DNA of 29,010 nucleotides, from NCBI GenBank assembly GCA_902479095.1, contig CABSNL010000023.1, forward strand, positions 1 through 29,010, read 5' to 3'. Made by a program: the position numbers and the translations under genes. Origin of the DNA: an uncultured Collinsella sp. GTDB taxonomy: Bacteria > Actinomycetota > Coriobacteriia > Coriobacteriales > Coriobacteriaceae. Positions 1 through 5,912 of the stretch are shown one piece after another. Within the stretch, counting starts at the first letter, position 1; each line of letters starts with the position of its first letter. The notes beneath the pieces were generated by a model, which did not search any database, was not told where the DNA came from, and was given only the letters and a program-made list of their open reading frames with translations.

Positions 1-34
1 GTCTCGTGGGCTCGGAGATGTGTATAAGAGACAG
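1..34 (+). other. Nextera transposase adapter (sequencing artefact)
   Basis: Bases 1-34 are identical, as I know it, to the Illumina Nextera read-2 transposase adapter, ending in the 19-bp Tn5 mosaic end at 16-34 (AGATGTGTATAAGAGACAG). It is not part of the genome. Reading frames that run through it produce the artefactual peptides MCIRDR and MYKRQ. Any protein predicted to start before base 35 should be discarded, and the contig should be trimmed to base 35. Confidence 0.97.
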
Positions 35-517
35 GACCATTGCCACGGAAAACGCACCATATACCACCGAGATGGCAAGCGAAGTTTGCTGCGGAGACAG
101 AAGCTCGGGGATGTACGTCACGCCCACGGCGAGCAGTGCGCCCGAGACGGAGCCCAGGATGATGCGCGAGATGAACAGCACCTGGAAGTTGGGCGCCAAC
201 GCCATGACCAGGTTGCCGAGCACAAAGACGATGCTGTAGCACACGAGCAGCTGGTAGCGGCGAAAACGCCCCGTACTGAGCGCGAGCACCGGCGTCGAGA
301 TAGCGTAGATCAGTGCGAACACGCTAATAAGTTGGCCTGCGGTGGCAAGCGATACGCCGAGTTCCGTCGCTAGGTCGCTTTCGATGCCGATGACCACGAA
401 CTCGGAGCAGCCGAGCGAGAATCCCAACAGCACGAGCAGCGCCAGGCAAAGATTGGTGCGCGCGGGGGAGAGCGCGGCGGCGGTTGACTTACTTTTTGGC
501 GTGGTTGCGGCGGTCAA
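35..517 (-). CDS. MFS transporter, N-terminal part (truncated by contig edge)
   Basis: An open frame on the minus strand runs from a TTG at 517 to the adapter junction, giving 161 codons without a stop. The peptide is hydrophobic, with about five membrane segments. Near its N-terminus it contains FSLGCSEFVVIGIESDLA, followed by LGVSLATAGQLISVFALIYA and a charged TGRFRR loop. This is the typical start of the DHA1 / AraJ-like drug or sugar exporters of the major facilitator superfamily, with proton-driven efflux across the cytoplasmic membrane. The TTG start is chosen because GGAG (527-530 on the complement) lies about 8 nt upstream; an in-frame GTG at 526 would overlap that site. The C-terminal half is missing because the contig ends, not because the gene is broken. 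The substrate cannot be told. Confidence 0.88.
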
Positions 518-573
518 GGTTGTCACTCCAATGTCGCGTGAATAAGCGGGATTCAATCCCTGCAACTCTAACA

Positions 574-608
574 GAATGTGACAAAGGGACAGTCTCTTTG
601 TCACATTC
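574..608. repeat. 13-bp perfect inverted repeat, REP-like palindrome
   Basis: GAATGTGACAAAG (574-586) and CTTTGTCACATTC (596-608) are exact reverse complements around the 9-nt loop GGACAGTCT. It lies about 57 bp upstream of the MFS start. There is no T-run on either side, so a simple intrinsic terminator is unlikely. The short GGGAC-containing loop resembles the REP-like units elsewhere in the window. Confidence 0.7.
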
Positions 609-626
609 GCGGCGTGGCTGCCGCCT

Positions 627-691
627 AAACCGTCACAACATTCGATGAAAATCTCGAAAACGAGGAAAAACGTCGAATGTTGTGACGGTTT
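627..691. repeat. 19-bp perfect inverted repeat with nested hairpin
   Basis: AAACCGTCACAACATTCGA (627-645) is the exact reverse complement of 673-691. The 27-nt interior holds a second small hairpin, CTCG-AAAA-CGAG (653-664). The arm ends in a T-run of only three to four bases (689-692). The symmetric 65-nt design fits a dispersed palindromic repeat or a bidirectional terminator between the divergent MFS and 778-1647 genes. I see no second copy in this window. Confidence 0.75.
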
Positions 692-777
692 TCGTGTCCG
701 GCGCGGGTGAGCTTCGGTGCCGTCTGGGGGTATAAGACTAGCGAGTGTTTATTTGCGAGGCCTAAGGGGCGCCCCGT

Positions 778-1647
778 ATGGATATCGATAACTTTGAATG
801 GTGGTATAGCGAGGGCGAGGCTCCGGACGAGGAGTGGGACGAGCCCGCGTCGCGTGACGTGTCGAGCGACGAGGACGAGACCGGCAACGATGCCGCTGTC
901 GAGCCTGATGCCGCCTCCGATGCCGCCGAGCCCCTGACCTTTGAGCAGGCTTGGGCCCAAGCCGAGGCCGATGAGGCTAAGGCCGATGCCACGGCCACAC
1001 TCGGTGAGCCGGCGGACATGTCCATCTCGCCGGCAAAGATCCCGCAGCCGCGTCACACCATCGACCCCGACAGCACGGCATCCTTCAGCATTCTCGACGT
1101 GCCCGCGCAAGGCGCCCAGGCGCCTGCGCCCACACATCGCCCCGACCTGGCTCGTGAGGAAGACGCGGGCCGCCGTTCTCCGCTCGGCCCCATCCTCATC
1201 GCCTTCATGGCCGGCGTTATCGCCTGCTCGGCAATCGGTAGCGTTTGGAGCCATGTCGAGCAGCAGCGTCAAGACGCCGCCAAGGTCGAGATGTCTGTCG
1301 AGCAATCGCTCAGCCGCACGCGCTCGGTACATGTGTCGGTCGAGGTCAAGGACGGCGCGATGTGGGACACCGCGCGTGGCGACAGCCAAATGCTCATCCA
1401 CATCGTGGGGCGTACGCTCAAAGGGCAGACGATTGACGAGTATCAATACGTCAATTCCGAAGGTGACGGTATCGAGCTCAAGCCCGGCGACTACGAGCTC
1501 ACCGTTGATGAACCGCCCGTTGCCACCGACGGCACGCGCTTCCGTGCCTCAAAGCGCATGGTCCCCGTGAGCTTTAACTCACAGGCGCCCGACACGGTCG
1601 ACACCACACCGCAGGGCGGGTTCGACCTTTACGTGGATACCCAGTAG
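778..1647 (+). CDS. Single-pass membrane protein, function unknown
   Basis: This 289-residue protein is not recognised as a known family. Residues 1-130 are strongly acidic and low in complexity (Asp/Glu/Ala-rich) and look disordered. A single hydrophobic segment at about 137-157 (ILIAFMAGVIACSAIGSVW) follows the basic pair GRR. Positive-inside logic therefore puts the acidic half in the cytoplasm and residues 158-289 outside. The outer part looks folded: it contains VHVSVEVKDGAMWDTARG and several short beta-like stretches ending in FDLYVDTQ, which resemble a small beta-sandwich. The ATG at 778 has AAGGGG about 9 nt upstream. It is a lone gene with no tight neighbour. The membrane topology is fairly sure; any role is not. 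Confidence 0.85.
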   Translation: MDIDNFEWWYSEGEAPDEEWDEPASRDVSSDEDETGNDAAVEPDAASDAAEPLTFEQAWAQAEADEAKADATATLGEPADMSISPAKIPQPRHTIDPDSTASFSILDVPAQGAQAPAPTHRPDLAREEDAGRRSPLGPILIAFMAGVIACSAIGSVWSHVEQQRQDAAKVEMSVEQSLSRTRSVHVSVEVKDGAMWDTARGDSQMLIHIVGRTLKGQTIDEYQYVNSEGDGIELKPGDYELTVDEPPVATDGTRFRASKRMVPVSFNSQAPDTVDTTPQGGFDLYVDTQ

Positions 1648-1717
1648 GCGCTCGCCGCTCATTCCGCTATGGCTACTCAATAATCGCCCGCCGTCCCGTC
1701 CCGCCGCCAAGAGTGGG

Positions 1718-1740
1718 ACAATAGCCCTCGACACTATTGT
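1718..1740. promoter_or_regulatory. Inverted repeat upstream of the epimerase-like gene
   Basis: ACAATAG (1718-1724) and CTATTGT (1734-1740) are exact inverted repeats separated by 9 nt. They end 8 nt before the GGAGG ribosome-binding site. The position suits an operator or a small leader hairpin. No convincing -35 box could be paired with it, so the role is a guess. Confidence 0.3.
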
Positions 1741-1760
1741 TTACTTTTGGAGGAAGTAGC

Positions 1761-2654
1761 ATGTCTACCGTCACTACCATCAAGCGCGGCGGCCTCACCG
1801 CGGCCATCGATTCCATGGGCGCCCAGCTCACGAGCCTTGCCCTCAACGGCAACGAGTATCTGTGGCAGGGCGACCCCGCCTTTTGGGGCAAGCACGCGCC
1901 CATCCTGTTCCCCATTGTGGGCTCGCTGCGCAACAACACGGCAACGTCTGCGGCCGGCACCTGCGAGATGCCGCGCCACGGACTCGCGCGCATTGTCGAG
2001 CACAAGCTGGTCGAGGTTTCGGAGGACGGCTCCTCGGTAACGTACGAGATCACCGATACGCCTGAGTCGCTCAAGGCGTTCCCGTTCCACTTTAAGCTCA
2101 ACATGACCTATGCCTTGACCGGCGACGCCACCCTCACGCAGACCTTCGCCGTCACCAACACCGGCGACGTGGACCTGCCGTTCTCGGTGGGCGGCCACCC
2201 CGCATTTAACGTACCGGCCCCCGGTGCCGAGGACGAGGCGTTCGAGGATTACGAGCTGGCATTTACCGAGGCTTGGACCAACGAGGCCCCCATCATCACG
2301 CCCGACGGTCTTATGACGTTCGAGGGCAGTTACAAGGCTCCCGATAACTCGGACGTGCTGCCCATCACGCACCGCAGCTTCGATAACGATGCCATCATGT
2401 TCACCGATACCCCGGGCTCTACGCTCACGCTGCGCGGCCGCAAGTCGGGCCACGGCGTCAAGATCGACTTTGAGGGCTTTAAGTACATCGGCGTGTGGTC
2501 TGCCGCCAACGACGCTCCGTTTGTGGCGCTCGAGCCCTGGACCGGTCACACCACCATGGACACCGAGGACGACGTTTTTGAGCACAAGGTCAACACCATT
2601 ACGCTGGCGCCGGGCGAGACGGACGTCCGCAGCTTTAGCGTCACTTTGCTCTAG
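1761..2654 (+). CDS. Aldose 1-epimerase family protein (LacX/GalM-like)
   Basis: The 297-residue product looks like the LacX/YeaD branch of the galactose mutarotase superfamily, cytoplasmic enzymes that interconvert alpha and beta anomers of aldoses or sugar phosphates. Recognisable family blocks are the opening GAQLTSLALNGNEYLWQGD, PILFPIVGSL, the His-containing SVGGHPAFNVP around residue 150 and the late PFVALEPWTG. Length fits the family (about 290-300). The start is the ATG at 1761, because GGAGG lies at 1749-1753 with a 7-nt spacer; an in-frame TTG at 1737 lies upstream of that site. The gene stands alone, followed by a hairpin, a terminator and a REP-like repeat. Catalytic competence and the true sugar substrate cannot be judged from sequence alone. 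Confidence 0.9.
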   Translation: MSTVTTIKRGGLTAAIDSMGAQLTSLALNGNEYLWQGDPAFWGKHAPILFPIVGSLRNNTATSAAGTCEMPRHGLARIVEHKLVEVSEDGSSVTYEITDTPESLKAFPFHFKLNMTYALTGDATLTQTFAVTNTGDVDLPFSVGGHPAFNVPAPGAEDEAFEDYELAFTEAWTNEAPIITPDGLMTFEGSYKAPDNSDVLPITHRSFDNDAIMFTDTPGSTLTLRGRKSGHGVKIDFEGFKYIGVWSAANDAPFVALEPWTGHTTMDTEDDVFEHKVNTITLAPGETDVRSFSVTLL

Positions 2655-2659
2655 AGGTT

Positions 2660-2726
2660 CCGCCGTTCTGACGAACGGCGGGCCGGTCGACGCTGCGCGC
2701 CACCCAGAGCGATAATTTGTCATTCA
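2660..2726 (+). other. Possible decayed copy of the structured 3'-end element (copy C)
   Basis: A hairpin CCGCCGTTC-TGAC-GAACGGCGG (2660-2681) starts 5 nt after the epimerase stop codon. It is followed by GACGCTGC (2689-2696) and AGAGCGATAATTTGTCATTCAA (2706-2727, two mismatch-rich blocks), which mirrors the order seen after the LCP gene (GACGCTGC, AGAGCGGCAATCTG, TTCAA). The long 15-bp closing stem of copies A and B is absent; an ordinary terminator follows instead. Confidence 0.45.
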
Positions 2727-2767
2727 AAAGGCAAGGCATGACCAGAAGGTTTATGCCTTGCCTTTTT
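2727..2767 (+). terminator. Intrinsic terminator after the epimerase-like gene
   Basis: Arms at 2727-2739 (AAAGGCAAGGCAT) and 2753-2765 pair perfectly over 13 bp, with a small ACC-AGAA-GGT extension in the loop. A five-base T-run (2763-2767) closes the right side and A-residues flank the left, so it could work in both directions. It separates the epimerase gene from the transporter operon. Confidence 0.85.
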
Positions 2768-2773
2768 CATGCC

Positions 2774-2829
2774 TAGTCGTTGGGGACGTTCTTGTTTGAC
2801 TAGTCGTTTAAGAACGTCCCCAACGACTA
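2774..2829. repeat. Pair of inverted 29-nt REP-like units
   Basis: Two units of the pattern TAGTCRTT-GGGGACGTTCTT-n-GACTA face each other: 2774-2802 on + and 2801-2829 on -. Together they form a 20-bp perfect palindrome (2774-2793 with 2810-2829). The unit recurs at 8819-8847 and 24376-24404. The paired inverted layout resembles BIME-type arrangements of REP sequences. Confidence 0.75.
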
Positions 2830-2855
2830 CCAATCGTTTTCAGTTCGTAAACTTG

Positions 2856-2879
2856 TATATATGCATTTATATATGCATT
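2856..2879 (+). promoter_or_regulatory. Tandem 12-bp repeat in the transporter promoter region
   Basis: The 12-mer TATATATGCATT occurs twice head-to-tail (2856-2867 and 2868-2879), about 70-90 bp before the lipoprotein start. The two TGCAT/ATGCA cores (2862-2866, 2873-2877) make a near-palindrome with a 6-nt AT spacer, similar in shape to an ARG box. A possible promoter is TCGTAA (2845-2850) with a 17-nt spacer to TATATA (2868-2873). Regulator and promoter are unproven. Confidence 0.4.
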
Positions 2880-2947
2880 TGCTGGAGGTAGCGCTGAGCG
2901 GTATCCTGTTAAGTCGTCAGCATACGATTCAACAGGGAAGGCAGATT

Positions 2948-3874
2948 ATGCATTCTCCCCATCAACGCGAGGCGCATCCGCAGCCGATATGCAGCCGTCG
3001 CATCTTTTTGGGTAGCGCTCTCGCTGCGAGCGCTTCTGTCGTCGCCGGCGCACTTGCCGGTTGCCAGCGCCCCTCCACGCTGGAAGTAGTTCAGCCCACG
3101 ACGGGCGGCGGTCGCGACGACCTGTCCGATTCCGTTATCGGCAAGGACAAGATCCGCATTGGCATGGAGGCGGCCTACGCCCCGTACAACTGGCAGGTCT
3201 CCGAAGCCAGCGAGTACACCATCCCCATCGACAACGTGCAGGGCGCCTATGCCGATGGTTACGACGTGCAGATCGCCAAGATCGTCTGCAAGGCCCTCGG
3301 CGGCGAGCCCGTTGCCGTCAAGCAGAGCTTCTCGGGTCTTATCGATTCACTCAACAACGGCCAAATCGACCTCATCATCGCCGGCATGAGCGCCACGCCC
3401 GAGCGCGAGGAGTCCGTCGGCTTTTCCGATCCGTACTTCATTGGCTACTTTGGCCTGTTCGTAAAAGAGGGCTCGCCCTACCAAAATGCGACCAAGCTCA
3501 GCGACTTCAGTGGCGCCACGGTGCTCGGCCAAAAGGACACCATGCTCGATACCGTTATCGACGAGATTCCGGGCGTTGTGCACAAAAACCCGGTCGATTC
3601 GGTTCCCACGGTGTTCTCGAACCTGCTGCAGGGCACGTGCGACGCCGTGACCTACAACACCGAGAACGAGAAGGGCTATATGGCCCAAAATCCCGGTATC
3701 GTCCCCATCCATTTTGCCGAGGGCGAGGGCTTTAAGCAGGAGGTCGCGGCAAATGTCGGTTGCCGCAAGGGCTCGGACAAGCTGCTTAAGCTCATCGACA
3801 AGACACTCAAGGGCATTAGCCAAGAGGAGCGCGACCAAATGTGGGACGCGTGCCTCGACCGTCAGCCGGCATAG
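2948..3874 (+). CDS. Amino-acid ABC transporter substrate-binding lipoprotein
   Basis: This 308-residue protein binds a polar amino acid outside the membrane and hands it to the permease encoded next. The N-terminus has a twin-arginine motif SRRIFLG (residues 16-22), a hydrophobic stretch, and a lipobox LAGC with the lipidated Cys at residue 39, so it looks like a Tat-exported lipoprotein. The mature part has the family-3 solute-binding layout: IRIGMEAAYAPYNWQ near the start, GYDVQIAKIVCKALGG, LIDSLNNGQIDLIIAGMSATPER, and SDPYFIGYFGLFVKEGS. The ATG at 2948 is preferred because GGAAGG lies 7 nt upstream and the signal sequence then has normal length; an in-frame ATG at 2861 would add 29 residues translated from the promoter repeats. 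Operon with the next two genes, 9-nt gap. Arginine, glutamine or cystine are all possible ligands. Confidence 0.92.
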   Translation: MHSPHQREAHPQPICSRRIFLGSALAASASVVAGALAGCQRPSTLEVVQPTTGGGRDDLSDSVIGKDKIRIGMEAAYAPYNWQVSEASEYTIPIDNVQGAYADGYDVQIAKIVCKALGGEPVAVKQSFSGLIDSLNNGQIDLIIAGMSATPEREESVGFSDPYFIGYFGLFVKEGSPYQNATKLSDFSGATVLGQKDTMLDTVIDEIPGVVHKNPVDSVPTVFSNLLQGTCDAVTYNTENEKGYMAQNPGIVPIHFAEGEGFKQEVAANVGCRKGSDKLLKLIDKTLKGISQEERDQMWDACLDRQPA

Positions 3875-3883
3875 GGAGGCAGC

Positions 3884-5032
3884 ATGAAAACCATTAATCG
3901 CCTGGCCTCCTTTATCAAGGCCGACCACCGTTATGTATACCTGGGCACGAGCGTTATCGCGGCGCTCGGCCTGGCGTTTAGCCAGCGCAACCCCACGCCG
4001 CTGAGCTTCTTGGCCCCCACGGGCGTGTTCCAGGATTGCCTTTGGGCGATTCTTTGGGCCTGGCTTGTCGTGTCGGCGGCGGCGCTGGTCACCAAGCTTA
4101 TGCACTGGAGCGACTATCGCGTAAAGTCGCCGTTCGCATCCGAGCGTTTCCGTCGCGGCGCGCGCCTGGGCAGCTATGTCGTGGTCGCCATTGCGGCGAT
4201 CTTCTTTATCGACCGTTGCGTCATGTCGTTTATCGACCTGGTACAGGTGAGCATTGTCTCGGACTCCAACCCCAGCGACTTTTTGTCGAGCCTGGTCTAC
4301 ATGACCTACAAGAGCGGCGACTTCTTTATCCGCGGTATCGAGATCACCATCGCGCTTGCCACCTTCGGCACTGTCATCGCATTCTTCCTGGCACTGCTCT
4401 TCGTGTTCCTGCGTATTCAGACGTTCGACCGCGTGGATAACGACCTGGTGCGCTTCTTTAAGAGTATCGGCCGCGGCTTTGCGACCGTCTACTCCACCAT
4501 CGTGCGCGGCACGCCCATGATGGTCCAGGGTCTGCTCATCTATTACGCGGGCTTCACCGTTTTGCGCGGCATGGGCTTCGAGACCGCCCAGGCCAACCAG
4601 ATCTGGAGCACCTTTACCGCTGGCCTCGTCACCATCTCGCTCAACTCCACCGCCTACATGATGGAGGTTCTGCGCGGCGGCATCGAGTCCATCGATCCCG
4701 GCCAGGCCGAGGCGGCGCGCTCGCTGGGTCTGTCGCAGTGGCAGGCCATGCGCAAGGTCGTGTTCCCCCAGGGTATTAAAAACGCGATCCCCGCACTCAC
4801 CAACGAGCTCATCATCAACATCAAGGATTCGTCGGTGCTCTCGGTCATCGGCGTGTTCGACCTTATGTACGCCACCACTACCGTCGCCGGCGTGTACTAT
4901 CGCCAGATGGAGGTCTACTGCGTGGCGCTCGTGGTCTACCTGATCCTAACGCTCGTGGCGAGCCGCCTGCTCGAGGCCTTTGGCAAAAAGCTCGGTGCCG
5001 AGGCCCCGGCCACGCTGCCCAGCTCCAACTAG
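3884..5032 (+). CDS. Amino-acid ABC transporter permease (HisM/GlnP type)
   Basis: The 382-residue membrane protein forms the channel of the amino-acid importer. The C-terminal 240 residues are a standard His/Glu/Gln/Arg permease domain: IEITIALATFGTVIAF, IVRGTPMMVQGLLIYY, and the cytoplasmic EAA loop EAARSLGLSQWQAMRKVVFPQ that contacts the ATPase, followed by NELIINIKDSSVLSVIG. Family members are usually 220-250 residues. The extra 140 N-terminal residues hold about three more hydrophobic segments (around 18-34, 49-70 and 96-117) and a basic loop between them. The ATG at 3884 has GGGAGG just upstream and lies 9 nt after the lipoprotein stop. Only one permease gene is present, so a homodimer is likely. 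Confidence 0.92.
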   Translation: MKTINRLASFIKADHRYVYLGTSVIAALGLAFSQRNPTPLSFLAPTGVFQDCLWAILWAWLVVSAAALVTKLMHWSDYRVKSPFASERFRRGARLGSYVVVAIAAIFFIDRCVMSFIDLVQVSIVSDSNPSDFLSSLVYMTYKSGDFFIRGIEITIALATFGTVIAFFLALLFVFLRIQTFDRVDNDLVRFFKSIGRGFATVYSTIVRGTPMMVQGLLIYYAGFTVLRGMGFETAQANQIWSTFTAGLVTISLNSTAYMMEVLRGGIESIDPGQAEAARSLGLSQWQAMRKVVFPQGIKNAIPALTNELIINIKDSSVLSVIGVFDLMYATTTVAGVYYRQMEVYCVALVVYLILTLVASRLLEAFGKKLGAEAPATLPSSN

Positions 5033-5054
5033 GCTTAAGACGAGGAGAATCATC

Positions 5055-5840
5055 ATGGCAGATACCGCCATTACCGGCGTTGCGGCCGCCGCACAGATCA
5101 ATGAGCCGCTCATCCGCGTCGAGGGCCTGCGCAAGAGCTTCGGCTCGCTCGAGGTGCTCAAGGGCATTGACCTGTCCGTTAACCCCGGCGAGGTCGTCAC
5201 CATTATCGGCGCCTCGGGCTCGGGCAAGTCGACTTTCCTGCGCTGCCTTAACCTGCTCGAGACCCCGGACGCGGGCCACATCTGGTTCCACGGCCAGGAC
5301 CTCACGGCCGAGCGCTGCAACATCAACAAGCTGCGCGAGGACATCGGCATGGTGTTCCAGGGCTTTAACCTGTTCAACAACATGGACGTGCTCGACAACT
5401 GCACGCTCGCGCCCGTCACGCTCAAAAAGATGAGCAAGGCCGAGGCCGAGAAGGTCGCGATGGAGCATCTGACGAGCGTGGGACTCGAAAAGTTCGCGCA
5501 CGCCGCCGTGGGTCGCCTGTCCGGTGGTCAGAAGCAGCGCGTGGCCATCGCTCGTGCCCTATGCATGAATCCGCAGATCATGCTGTTCGACGAGCCGACC
5601 TCCGCTCTCGACCCCGAGATCGTGGGCGAGGTGCTCGAGGTCATGCGCAAGCTTGCTGCCGACGGCATGACCATGGTCGTCGTCACGCACGAGATGGCCT
5701 TTGCCCGCACGGTGTCCGACCGCGTGGTCTTTATGGACAAGGGCGTGGTGCTCGAGGATGCAGCGCCAGCCGAGCTCTTCGGCAACCCCAAACACCAGCG
5801 CACCCGCGAGTTCCTCTCGCGTTATCTCGAGGACAAATAA
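5055..5840 (+). CDS. Amino-acid ABC transporter ATP-binding protein (GlnQ/HisP type)
   Basis: The 261-residue cytoplasmic ATPase powers the importer. All nucleotide-binding motifs are intact: Walker A GASGSGKST (52-60), Q-loop MVFQGFNLF with Gln at 102, signature LSGGQKQR (155-162), Walker B IMLFDEPTSALD (175-186) and the H-loop His in VVVTHE (212). The N-terminal 15 residues (MADTAITGVAAAAQI) are an extra tail ahead of the usual LIRVEGLRKSFG. The ATG at 5055 has GAGGAG about 7 nt upstream and follows the permease stop by 22 nt; the longer frame opening at 4980 overlaps the permease gene and lacks a ribosome-binding site. A terminator at 5865-5892 ends the operon. Confidence 0.95.
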   Translation: MADTAITGVAAAAQINEPLIRVEGLRKSFGSLEVLKGIDLSVNPGEVVTIIGASGSGKSTFLRCLNLLETPDAGHIWFHGQDLTAERCNINKLREDIGMVFQGFNLFNNMDVLDNCTLAPVTLKKMSKAEAEKVAMEHLTSVGLEKFAHAAVGRLSGGQKQRVAIARALCMNPQIMLFDEPTSALDPEIVGEVLEVMRKLAADGMTMVVVTHEMAFARTVSDRVVFMDKGVVLEDAAPAELFGNPKHQRTREFLSRYLEDK

Positions 5841-5864
5841 CCGACCGCAAACGTTTACGTGACA

Positions 5865-5892
5865 GGGCCGCTCCGGTGGGGCGGCCCTTGTC
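5865..5892 (+). terminator. Probable terminator of the ABC operon
   Basis: GGGCCGCTCC (5865-5874), the loop GGT, and GGGGCGGCCC (5878-5887) form a 10-bp G/C-rich stem with one G-U pair. Only a weak T-containing tail (TTGTCGTT) follows. It sits 24 nt after the ATPase stop and 20 nt before the M20 peptidase start, so some read-through into the peptidase gene is possible. Confidence 0.6.
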
Positions 5893-5912
5893 GTTACAAT
5901 CGAAAGGATGTC

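Noticed and set aside
6..373. Two forward reading frames beginning in the first 20 bases
   Set aside because: They start in the sequencing adapter (MCIRDR and MYKRQ artefacts) and lie opposite the true MFS gene on the minus strand.
1734..2723. 329-codon minus-strand frame over the epimerase-like gene
   Set aside because: Shadow frame with Arg-rich low-complexity sequence; the + frame has clear family blocks and GGAGG.
2881..2947. T-box or other riboswitch before the amino-acid transporter
   Set aside because: No T-box consensus bulge, specifier loop or terminator/antiterminator pair could be found in the short leader.
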